Positions 1 to 5,998 of a stretch of 6,023 bases of DNA are shown here, one piece after another. Both the position numbers and the translations under genes were made by a program. Position 1 is the stretch's first letter; every line of letters starts with the position of its first letter. The notes under the pieces are model-generated. The model worked only from the letters and a program-made list of their open reading frames with translations, was not told the DNA's origin and did not search any database. The stretch comes from Deltaproteobacteria bacterium (GTDB lineage Bacteria > Desulfobacterota > Desulfobacteria > Desulfobacterales > JAUVVS01), in contig JAUVVS010000144.1 of NCBI GenBank assembly GCA_030604545.1, positions 1 to 6,023 on the forward strand, in the 5' to 3' direction.

Positions 1-345
1 GATTTTGAGCTTGAAAAAGAAGATATCGCTAGAATCGATAACGCCTTTAAACGAACTATTATCCATGTTCCTACAAATCGAATACGCATTTTACCTTCTA
101 GAGACGAATTGGTCTATACAACCATGAAAGAAGCTCTTGAAAACAAATTCAACTTAACACCCAGCCCCAGTGAACTTGCCAAGGATATTTTAAATAACGC
201 TATCCTTAAGCCAATCCGTCTAAAACCTGCACCGGATCGGTCAGGAAAATTTGATTATGAATTAACTCAAGGCAGGATCCGTTATTGGGCTTGGATTATT
301 GCTTACGGGTCAGAGAAACCTATCCCGGCTTACGTCATGGAGTGA
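1..345 (+). CDS. ParB-like domain protein, 3' fragment (5' end outside window)
   Basis: The frame is open from the first base to TGA at 343-345, giving at least 114 residues, so the gene is cut by the window edge. An internal TTG at 109 could be mistaken for a start, but the reading frame and the domain both extend upstream of it. The fragment looks like one ParB/sulfiredoxin-fold N-terminal domain: a hydrophobic entry strand (IIHVPTNRIRI, about residues 20-30), the box ELAKDILNNAILKPIRLKP (about 57-75), then ELTQGRIRYWA (88-97) and IPAYV near the end. These follow the ParB pattern LxxSIxxxGLLQPIxVRP, then GERRYRAA, then IPxxV. No helix-turn-helix follows, because the protein stops at the end of this domain. 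Stand-alone ParB-fold proteins are not necessarily partition proteins; in sugar clusters their role is unclear. Its stop is 3 nt from the next start, so it probably heads or belongs to the same operon. The family call rests on pattern recognition alone. Confidence 0.65.
   Translation, partial: DFELEKEDIARIDNAFKRTIIHVPTNRIRILPSRDELVYTTMKEALENKFNLTPSPSELAKDILNNAILKPIRLKPAPDRSGKFDYELTQGRIRYWAWIIAYGSEKPIPAYVME
339..342 (+). promoter_or_regulatory. Ribosome binding site of the first SDR gene
   Basis: GGAG lies 6 nt before the ATG at 349 and sits inside the last codons of the upstream ParB-like gene. It supports the 349 start and suggests translational coupling between the two genes. Confidence 0.7.
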
Positions 346-348
346 CGA

Positions 349-1350
349 ATGATTGATTTGAAGGTAGTCAAAAGTTTTTCGGGCAAAAATGTTCTCGTCA
401 CGGGTGGGACAGGGCTCATCGGTCGTCAGGTCGTAAATATTTTATGCGACGGCGGTGCCCATGTGAGGATAGTCTCTTTGGATAAAATCAACATTAATGA
501 TAAAGCTGAAAATATTTATGGAGACCTTACGAATTTTGAATTTTGTAAAACTATAACAAAAAACATGGATTATGTTTTTCATCTGGCTGGCATCAAAGGG
601 TCTATTGAAGTCACAAAGAGCAAGCCTGCAAGTTTTTTTGTTCCCCTGCTGATGTTTAATGCTAATGTCTTAGAATCCTGTCGGGTCAACAATGTGCAAA
701 AGGTGGTCTATACAAGCTCGATTGGCGCCTATGCAAGTGCAGAGATTTTTAAAGAGACTGAAAATCTCCAAGGGCCACCTATGGATATGTTTCCTGGTTG
801 GGCAAAAAGGATGGCGGAATTACAGATTAGAGCCTATCAGATTCAGTACGGATTGGAGAACTTTTCAATTGTAAGACCTTGCAATGTCTACGGGCCAGGG
901 GATAATTTTGATCCTGAGAATGCCATGGTTATTCCCTCTTTGATGTGCAGAATATATCGTAAAGAAGATCCGGTGGTCATTTGGGGGGATGGCATAGCCG
1001 TCCGGGATTTTGCCTTCAGCCGAGATGTTGCCGAAGGCGTCATCCTTGCTCTTTATTATGGGACAAAGTCAAGTTTTGTTAATCTCGGAAGCGGCAAAGG
1101 GGTTTCCATAAGAGAGTTGGTTGAAGCTTTGAGGAGCTTCCTTGATTTTAACTATAAGTTTGATACATCCAAGCCTGCAGGTTTTCCAAAAAGGGTCATG
1201 GACATCTCTTTGGCAAGGCAATTAATTCATTATAATCCAACGACCTCTTTATTGGATGGTTTGAAGGAAACCTGGGATTGGTTTATTAACAATAATGATG
1301 AATATTTGAAAAGGAAAAATTACTTTAAGGAAGAATCATCAAAGGTTTAA
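349..1350 (+). CDS. NAD(P)-dependent extended SDR, GDP-fucose-synthase/epimerase-like, atypical active site
   Basis: This 333-residue protein has the usual length of a nucleotide-sugar epimerase/dehydratase/reductase and should be cytoplasmic. The Rossmann dinucleotide motif is GGTGLIG (G19, G22, G25). The strand carrying the catalytic Ser is YTSSIGAY (S123/S124). The substrate-binding half has RPCNVYGPGDNFDP, VIPSLMCR, VWGDG-like VIWGDG, VRDFAF, and a C-terminal DTSKPAGFPKRVMD block like that of GDP-L-fucose synthase (Fcl). The YxxxK motif is altered: residues 149-153 read PGWAK, so Pro occupies the Tyr position while Lys153 is kept. From this Lys to the YGP motif the spacing equals that in E. 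coli Fcl as I remember it, so the substitution is not an alignment slip. The Fcl Cys (SSC) is Ile125 and the Fcl His before VIP is Met. The start at 349 has a GGAG site 6 nt upstream. The protein is paralogous to the SDR at 4656-5708. Substrate and reaction are unknown; a binding, dehydrogenase or altered epimerase role is possible. Confidence 0.9.
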   Translation: MIDLKVVKSFSGKNVLVTGGTGLIGRQVVNILCDGGAHVRIVSLDKININDKAENIYGDLTNFEFCKTITKNMDYVFHLAGIKGSIEVTKSKPASFFVPLLMFNANVLESCRVNNVQKVVYTSSIGAYASAEIFKETENLQGPPMDMFPGWAKRMAELQIRAYQIQYGLENFSIVRPCNVYGPGDNFDPENAMVIPSLMCRIYRKEDPVVIWGDGIAVRDFAFSRDVAEGVILALYYGTKSSFVNLGSGKGVSIRELVEALRSFLDFNYKFDTSKPAGFPKRVMDISLARQLIHYNPTTSLLDGLKETWDWFINNNDEYLKRKNYFKEESSKV

Positions 1351-1365
1351 TAGAGGTTTGATCGT

Positions 1366-2745
1366 ATGAAGATATTATTTGTGATCCATATGTTAGAATT
1401 TGCCGATCACATTGCCCTGGCATTTTTGTCTGCCATAGCCAAGGAACTGAACCATTCAACCTATTTTTGTACGTTAGATCACAATGATCTGAATGTAATG
1501 GTTGATTCAATTAAGCCGGACATCGTTGCCTATTCAGTGAATATCTTAGGATACCACGCAATTGTTGAGGCACATAAAGAGGCAAAGAAAAGACATAAAT
1601 TTATTTCCATTATGGGTGGGCCGCATCCAACAGTTTCACCCTATACATTTCCTGAAAGCGGTATGGATGCTTATTGCATTGGGGAAGGCGAATATGCATT
1701 CAGGGATTTTTTGATTAAAGTCCAGCAGGGACAATCTTACGATGATGTTGAAAACCTTATGACAAAAAAGAAAACCAATCCTGTCAGGCCACTGATTAAA
1801 AACTTAGATGAGCTTCCCATTGCGGACAGGGATTTAGTTCTTTCAAACTCTTATCTTAAAGGTACGGGAAAGAAGACTTTTTATGCGACAAGGGGGTGTC
1901 CTTTTAAATGTGCCTATTGCTGCAATAGCTATTATCATGAGATTTATCAAGGGAAGGGGCCAATGGCACGCCGTTTTTCTGTAGAACGCATCATTCGTGA
2001 AATCGAACATGTCAAGAGCAGGTATAGAACAGATTTTATTAAATTCGGCGATGATTTGTTTGTTATGAAGAATGACGAGTGGCTCCAAGAATTTGCCGAA
2101 AAATATTCTCAAAGAGTAGGGGTGCCTTTTAATTGCTATTTAAGGTTTGACAGTGTGGATGATGGATTATTGAGTCTGCTTAAAAAAGCGGGGTGTTATT
2201 CAGTCCACCTTTCTGTTGATAGCACCTCCAAGCATGTCAGAGAAAAAATCCTAAAGCGTCAAATGAGAGATGTCAATATCTTAGAAAATCTGAAAAAAAT
2301 TAGGCGTCATGGGATAAAGACATTGGTTAATTACATGTTGGCTGTACCCGAATCAACCTTAGAGGATGACCTTAATACCATTGAACTAAGCAGGAAGGCC
2401 GGGGTTGTTTATTCCTCTTATGGCACCACCGTTCCCATGGAGAGAACAGAGCTATTTAAGTACTGTGTTGATAGAAAACTGATTGACCCTCAAACCCATA
2501 AAGGTGATATGACTGGTTGCTTTAAAAAATCGACTTTAACATGTTTTAATGAAAAGGAAAAAAATATAAGGTACAATATTTTTCTTATCGGGGCCCTGGT
2601 GGCTCGATTGCCTCTTCCATTATATAAGTTTGGCATGGTCCTCATAAAGATGATACCACCGAATCAAATTTTTAAAAAGATCCGCAAAGTCTTTCATCGC
2701 TATAATATTATGAGGGTTATTTACAGAATTCCTGCAGGAAGCTGA
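1366..2745 (+). CDS. B12-binding-domain radical SAM protein (first of two)
   Basis: This 459-residue protein has the two-domain layout of the large COG1032-type family. The N-terminal cobalamin-binding Rossmann-like domain spans about residues 1-140, with MGGPHPT (83-89) and GEGE (106-109) as typical loop motifs. The radical SAM barrel starts near 170: ATRGCPFKCAYC holds the CxxxCxxC cysteines (C178, C182, C185) that should bind the 4Fe-4S cluster which cleaves S-adenosylmethionine, and C186 follows directly. Later blocks include DDLF, SVHLSVDS and NYMLAVPEST. The canonical DxHxxG cobalamin ligand is not visible, which is common in this class. Residues 406-432 are strongly hydrophobic and are followed by a Lys/Arg-rich tail, which suggests membrane association. 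The start at 1366 has AGAGG 9 nt upstream (1352-1356). Family members do C-methylation, ring rearrangement or oxidative chemistry. Next to sugar enzymes, a modification of a nucleotide sugar, polysaccharide or lipid carrier is likely, but the substrate cannot be read from the sequence. Confidence 0.9.
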   Translation: MKILFVIHMLEFADHIALAFLSAIAKELNHSTYFCTLDHNDLNVMVDSIKPDIVAYSVNILGYHAIVEAHKEAKKRHKFISIMGGPHPTVSPYTFPESGMDAYCIGEGEYAFRDFLIKVQQGQSYDDVENLMTKKKTNPVRPLIKNLDELPIADRDLVLSNSYLKGTGKKTFYATRGCPFKCAYCCNSYYHEIYQGKGPMARRFSVERIIREIEHVKSRYRTDFIKFGDDLFVMKNDEWLQEFAEKYSQRVGVPFNCYLRFDSVDDGLLSLLKKAGCYSVHLSVDSTSKHVREKILKRQMRDVNILENLKKIRRHGIKTLVNYMLAVPESTLEDDLNTIELSRKAGVVYSSYGTTVPMERTELFKYCVDRKLIDPQTHKGDMTGCFKKSTLTCFNEKEKNIRYNIFLIGALVARLPLPLYKFGMVLIKMIPPNQIFKKIRKVFHRYNIMRVIYRIPAGS

Positions 2746-2748
2746 TTT

Positions 2749-3246
2749 ATGGAAGTTTCTAAGACTGAACTTGAGGGCGTCCTGCTTATAAAATTAGATC
2801 GATTTCAAGATCATAGAGGTGAGTACATAGAAACATACAATAAGGCTTTATATAAAGAGAACGGAATCGATATTGATTTTATTCAGGATGACATTTCCGT
2901 TTCCAAAAGGCATGTTCTTAGAGGAATCCACGGGGATGCTCAGACATGGAAACTGGTCTCTTGTTTATATGGCAGTTTTTATCTTGTTGTTGTTAACTGT
3001 GATCAAGATTCAAAACATTTTGGCAAGTGGCAATCATTCGATCTTTCTGATCGGAATCGCCATCAGGTATTGATCCCGCCAAAATTCGGGAACGGTCATG
3101 TGGTTTTGAGCGAGAAGGCCATTTTTCATTACAAACAATCGACACATTTCGATCGGAGTCGACAATTCACATTTAAATGGAATGATCCAAAGCTGAATAT
3201 CCAGTGGCCGATAACAAATCCTATTTTGTCAAAGAGGGATCAGTAA
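2749..3246 (+). CDS. RmlC-like dTDP-4-dehydrorhamnose 3,5-epimerase family cupin
   Basis: This 165-residue protein is slightly shorter than typical RmlC (about 180). RmlC epimerises C3 and C5 of a 4-keto-6-deoxy nucleotide sugar by proton abstraction. The family blocks appear in order: DHRGEYIETY, FIQDDISVSKRHVLRGIHGD with the catalytic His at 61, the KLV block with Lys68, FGKWQSFDLS, LIPPKFGNGHVVLS, a YK block with the likely catalytic Tyr128, FKWNDPKLNIQWP, and the terminal LSKRD with Asp164. The His, Lys, Tyr and Asp of the active site are therefore all present, and the protein is likely active. It differs from classical RmlC: GFAHGF is FGNGHV, and the second aromatic pair after YK (yY) is His-Phe. 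This suggests a nucleotide sugar other than dTDP-4-keto-rhamnose, or single-carbon epimerisation, so I do not assign rmlC. The AGGAAG site at 2736-2741 is inside the upstream gene and the gap is 3 nt, so the two genes are probably translationally coupled. Confidence 0.88.
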   Translation: MEVSKTELEGVLLIKLDRFQDHRGEYIETYNKALYKENGIDIDFIQDDISVSKRHVLRGIHGDAQTWKLVSCLYGSFYLVVVNCDQDSKHFGKWQSFDLSDRNRHQVLIPPKFGNGHVVLSEKAIFHYKQSTHFDRSRQFTFKWNDPKLNIQWPITNPILSKRDQ

Positions 3247-3261
3247 AAAGATTAAAAGTGC

Positions 3262-3266
3262 GGGAG
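3262..3266 (+). promoter_or_regulatory. Ribosome binding site of the second radical SAM gene
   Basis: GGGAG lies 5 nt before the ATG at 3272. It fixes that start over the internal ATG at 3290 and explains the 25-nt intergenic gap, which otherwise shows no promoter. Confidence 0.7.
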
Positions 3267-3271
3267 AAAGT

Positions 3272-4666
3272 ATGAAGATTTTAGAAGAGATGAAATCACC
3301 TGGATCCTCGAAACTTGATATCCTCTTTGTCAATCCAACCGCCGATTATCAACGCGATCAAGAAGAGATTGCTAAGCGCAGAATTGAAAAAGGAGTCGGC
3401 AATCAAGAATCTCCTCATATCGGCATGGGCTACCTGCTTGCTGTTGCGAAACAAGAGGGATTACAGGCTAAATATATCGATATGTCTATTTATGAATATA
3501 CAATGGATCGTCTGTTAAAATATATTGATGAACACAAACCAAGGATCATTGGTTTTACCGCTTATACGATCCAGATTAATGCAGCGGCACTTATTGCCAA
3601 AGAGATCAAAAAAAACTTTCCTGAAATTTTGATTTGTGTTGGCGGTCCTCACGTCACGATTCTGGCCAAGGAGACCTTGGCTCAATTTGATGTGTTTGAT
3701 TTTGTCATCTGTGGCGAAGGAGAGGAGATTCTGCCACAGATCTTTGAATGTCTACGTCAAAACCTCCCCTTAGCGACTATCCAAGGTGTGGTGACAAGAG
3801 GAAAAACAGGTTCATCTTATAAATTCCTTGAGACCTTTGGAAGTTTGCCTTTTCCTGCCTGGGACGAATTCGATTTATCAAAATATTCTGGTGTTTTTCC
3901 CCATCGGACAAAACTGGAATTGCCGATGACGACTAGCCGAGGCTGTCCATTTTCGTGTATTTTTTGTGTACGGCCCTTTGGTCAAAAAAGGAGACTGAGA
4001 CCGGTCTCTTCTGTCATCAATGAAATCAAACGAAATATTAAGGATTTTGGGTGTGAATCTATCGCTTTCATAGACGAGACCTTCATTTTTGATTTAGACT
4101 GGAGCAGAAAGCTCTTTGCCACCATGATCCATGAAGGGTTGAATAAAAAGATTAGGTGGTCTTGCGAAACTCGTGTGGATACTGTTTCTCCCGATCTTTT
4201 TAAACTTATGAAGTCAGCGGGGTGTTATTATGTTTATTTTGGTTTTGAAAGCGGAGATGATACAATTTTGAAAACCATAAAGAAATATATCAAGGTCTCT
4301 GTCGTCAAGCAGGCTATTCAGTGGGCTAAAGACGCAGGTCTTATCTGTGCGGGAAGTTTTATTATAGGTTTACCAGGAGAGACCAGGGAGAGTATTCAGA
4401 GATCCATAGACCTTGCCAAAGAGCTCAATATCTATTCTACGACTTTTCCTATTGCTGTGCCTTTTCCCGGCACAGTTTTACGAGAAATGGCATTAAAGCA
4501 TGAATATGGTTTAAAGATTTTTAGTGAGAGTTGGGACGACTATGGGAAACAATATCCCGGGGTGATGGATAGTGAAACACTCAGCATTAAGGAGCTGAGG
4601 GAGCTTCAGCAATTCGCTTATCGCTGTCTTCCTAAAAAGCCTTTGCCCGCGTTAGATGAGATATGA
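3272..4666 (+). CDS. B12-binding-domain radical SAM protein (second of two)
   Basis: This 464-residue protein has the same architecture as the one at 1366-2745 but is closer to the family consensus. The N-terminal B12-binding domain contains DILFVNP, SPHIGMGYL (47-55), CVGGPHVT (GGPH at 124-127) and GEGE (148-151). The radical SAM domain begins at SRGCPFSCIFC with cluster cysteines C225, C229 and C232, followed by AFIDETF, YFGFESGDD and FIIGLPGE (GLPGE 366-370), the classic blocks of B12-dependent radical SAM enzymes. There is a short C-terminal domain and no hydrophobic tail, so it should be a soluble cytoplasmic enzyme. Possible activities are cobalamin-dependent C-methylation of an unactivated carbon or another radical rearrangement; the substrate is not readable. 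Its stop at 4664-4666 overlaps the longest version of the next gene by 11 nt. It shares domain order and motifs with the first radical SAM gene but the two differ widely, so they probably do different steps. Confidence 0.92.
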   Translation: MKILEEMKSPGSSKLDILFVNPTADYQRDQEEIAKRRIEKGVGNQESPHIGMGYLLAVAKQEGLQAKYIDMSIYEYTMDRLLKYIDEHKPRIIGFTAYTIQINAAALIAKEIKKNFPEILICVGGPHVTILAKETLAQFDVFDFVICGEGEEILPQIFECLRQNLPLATIQGVVTRGKTGSSYKFLETFGSLPFPAWDEFDLSKYSGVFPHRTKLELPMTTSRGCPFSCIFCVRPFGQKRRLRPVSSVINEIKRNIKDFGCESIAFIDETFIFDLDWSRKLFATMIHEGLNKKIRWSCETRVDTVSPDLFKLMKSAGCYYVYFGFESGDDTILKTIKKYIKVSVVKQAIQWAKDAGLICAGSFIIGLPGETRESIQRSIDLAKELNIYSTTFPIAVPFPGTVLREMALKHEYGLKIFSESWDDYGKQYPGVMDSETLSIKELRELQQFAYRCLPKKPLPALDEI

Positions 4667-5708
4667 AAAAGTTAAAATGAGTTCCTTGTGGAAAAATAAA
4701 AAAATCTTAGTTGCAGGTGGGACAGGTTTTGTGGGTGTGAATCTGGTTAGGAGACTCTTGTCTTTAGGGGTTCACTTAAGAGCAACTCTTCATAGAAAAG
4801 AGCCTGTGATTACAGATGAAAGAATCGAGTATGTGAATTGCGATTTGTTAAAAATGGAGGATTGTCACAGAGCTGTCAAAGACATTGATTATGTTTTTAT
4901 GTGCGCGGCAAATACCTCTGGTGCGGCTGTTATGGCGAAAACCCCGCTTGTGCATGTCACACCCAATATTATCATGAATTCGCAGATGCTTGAAGCATCT
5001 TATTTTGCGAAGATTAAAAAGTTTATATGGCTGAGCAGCAGTGCCGCTTACCCACCTTCAGGGGATAGACCTGTTAAGGAAGACGTGATGTTCAATGGCG
5101 ATCCCTATGATACGTATTTTGGTGTTGGATGGATGAAAAGGTTTACTGAGATATTATGCCGACTTTATTCAGAGAAGTTAAGAGATCCCATGACGACAGT
5201 AGTTTTGAGACCATCGAATATTTATGGTCCTTACGATGACTATGATTTTGCAACTTCGCATATGATGGCAGCTACTATCAGAAAGATCGTTGAGAGACAT
5301 TCTCCTATTAAGGTCTGGGGAACAGGAAATGATATCAGAGATTTGATTTATATAGACGATTTTATTGACGCCTTGATTCTAGCTGCAGAAAAGATCAACA
5401 CATTTGACGCTATAAATATTGGGCTGGGAAAGGCTTATAGCATCAAGCAAATTCTACACATGACATGTGAAGTCGATGGATATACGGGTCCTCAGATTGT
5501 TTATGATACAAGTAAACCTTCTATGATTCCCGTCAGACTTATAGATACATCAAAGGCTCGAAAGTTGTTAGGTTTTAAACCAAGGGTTGATTTAAGAGAA
5601 GGAATCGCCAAGACCATAGAGTGGTACAAAAAGCGATTTATTGGCGACCTTAAAAAAGTCAAATCTTTGGGTACTGCCAAAAGTTTTATGATAGAATATG
5701 AAAAATAA
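4656..5708 (+). CDS. NAD(P)-dependent extended SDR, GDP-fucose-synthase-like, lacks catalytic Tyr
   Basis: This is a 350-residue protein from ATG 4656, or 343 residues from ATG 4677 (MSSLWKNKK). Neither start has a clear Shine-Dalgarno sequence. The later one gives an N-terminus more like the family and avoids the 11-nt overlap, so the choice is open. Numbered from 4656: dinucleotide motif GGTGFVG (G21, G24, G27), Ser strand WLSSSAAYP (S127-S129), RPSNIYGP, SHMMAATIRK (keeps the His that Fcl has before VIP), VWGTGNDIRDLIYIDD, and the C-terminal DTSKPSMIPVRLID block. The YxxxK motif reads VGWMK (157-161), so Val replaces the catalytic Tyr while Lys161 stays. A Tyr at 154 lies three residues too early for a standard alignment. 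The Fcl Cys position is Ala130. The protein is paralogous to the SDR at 349-1350, which lost the same Tyr differently (Pro). It is probably a cytoplasmic nucleotide-sugar enzyme; the reaction is unknown. Confidence 0.9.
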   Translation: MRYEKVKMSSLWKNKKILVAGGTGFVGVNLVRRLLSLGVHLRATLHRKEPVITDERIEYVNCDLLKMEDCHRAVKDIDYVFMCAANTSGAAVMAKTPLVHVTPNIIMNSQMLEASYFAKIKKFIWLSSSAAYPPSGDRPVKEDVMFNGDPYDTYFGVGWMKRFTEILCRLYSEKLRDPMTTVVLRPSNIYGPYDDYDFATSHMMAATIRKIVERHSPIKVWGTGNDIRDLIYIDDFIDALILAAEKINTFDAINIGLGKAYSIKQILHMTCEVDGYTGPQIVYDTSKPSMIPVRLIDTSKARKLLGFKPRVDLREGIAKTIEWYKKRFIGDLKKVKSLGTAKSFMIEYEK

Positions 5709-5730
5709 ATATGAGAGATCAACAAAGTAA

Positions 5731-5750
5731 CAAAGATGAAATTATCTTTG
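5731..5750 (+). other. 7-bp hairpin after the last operon gene
   Basis: CAAAGAT (5731-5737) and ATCTTTG (5744-5750) are perfect reverse complements around a 6-nt loop, starting 22 nt after the stop codon. The stem is AT-rich and no T-run follows, so it is not a canonical intrinsic terminator. It could be an mRNA-end or decay-protecting hairpin. Confidence 0.4.
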
Positions 5751-5848
5751 GAGTAAGGTCATAATTGTTCTTTGAAAAGAGGACTTTGATAGTTGTAGGG
5801 CTTGATACTGGAGCAAGAAAAAGGAAGGTTGATTATCCCTGGCGTACT

Positions 5849-5863
5849 ACTCGAAAATCGAGT
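5849..5863. repeat. Short perfect hairpin with AAA loop
   Basis: ACTCGA (5849-5854) pairs perfectly with TCGAGT (5858-5863) around AAA. There is no T-tract, so it is not a terminator. The 3-nt loop matches the loop size of the two hairpins further downstream, so it may belong to the same structured region. Confidence 0.4.
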
Positions 5864-5911
5864 GAGGTCTAATCAAAAGGGTTGGGTTTTAGCAGAATAT
5901 TCAAGAATCCC

Positions 5912-5998
5912 ATTGTGGATACTGACGTTCTGTGGATAACCCTTTGGGTTACCCACATCACTTGGATAGCTCTTCGAGCTCTCCACAGTCTCCACAAT
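5912..5998. repeat. Three-way-junction palindromic element (two hairpins inside a closing stem)
   Basis: The closing stem is 5912-5924 with 5986-5998: 12 of 13 pairs, with one T/C mismatch at 5920/5990. The first inner hairpin is 5931-5942 with 5946-5957: 11 of 12 pairs, TTT loop, one A/C mismatch at 5936/5952. The second is 5963-5972 with 5976-5985: 9 of 10 pairs, TTC loop, one T/C mismatch at 5967/5981. The linkers are 5925-5930 and 5958-5962, and the second hairpin abuts the closing stem directly. Every 5' arm contains TGGATA and every 3' arm has a TCCA or CCCA counterpart, with the only mismatch inside this shared core. It could be a structured RNA, a REP/MITE-like mobile palindrome, or a protein-binding site cluster. 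It has none of the GTTRRRY/RYYYAAC ends of an integron attC site. The base pairing is directly visible; the function is unknown. Confidence 0.7.
5931..5939 (-). promoter_or_regulatory. DnaA-box-like sequence in a hairpin arm
   Basis: TGTGGATAA on the + strand is TTATCCACA on the - strand, an exact match to the DnaA box consensus. One-mismatch versions lie at 5914-5922 (reverse orientation) and 5949-5957 (TTACCCACA). There is no AT-rich unwinding region or replication gene nearby, and the matches are forced by the repeated stem core, so they may be incidental. Confidence 0.25.

Noticed and set aside
692..874. Plus-strand frames inside other genes (692-874, 2873-3073, 3315-3518)
   Set aside because: They are out-of-frame shadows of the SDR, RmlC-like and radical SAM genes, whose own frames carry the family motifs.
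1325..2112. Minus-strand open frames at 1325-1510 and 1843-2112
   Set aside because: They lie opposite well-supported radical SAM coding sequence, have no ribosome binding site and show no recognisable motifs.
5501..5725. Minus-strand frame at the end of the second SDR
   Set aside because: It is antisense to the conserved DTSKP block of the SDR and has no supporting context.
5731..5750. Intrinsic terminator of the operon
   Set aside because: The hairpin is real but AT-rich and has no T-run after it, so it is listed only as a hairpin.
5772..5808. Sigma-70 promoter (TTGAAA with GATACT)
   Set aside because: The spacing between the candidate boxes is about 25 nt, far from the usual 16-18, and the -10 match is poor.
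5765..5872. Small protein from TTG 5765
   Set aside because: It has no ribosome binding site and no homology I can recognise, and its 3' part consists of the ACTCGA hairpin.
5912..5998. Integron attC site
   Set aside because: The stems lack the RYYYAAC and GTTRRRY core sites, and no integrase or cassette is visible.
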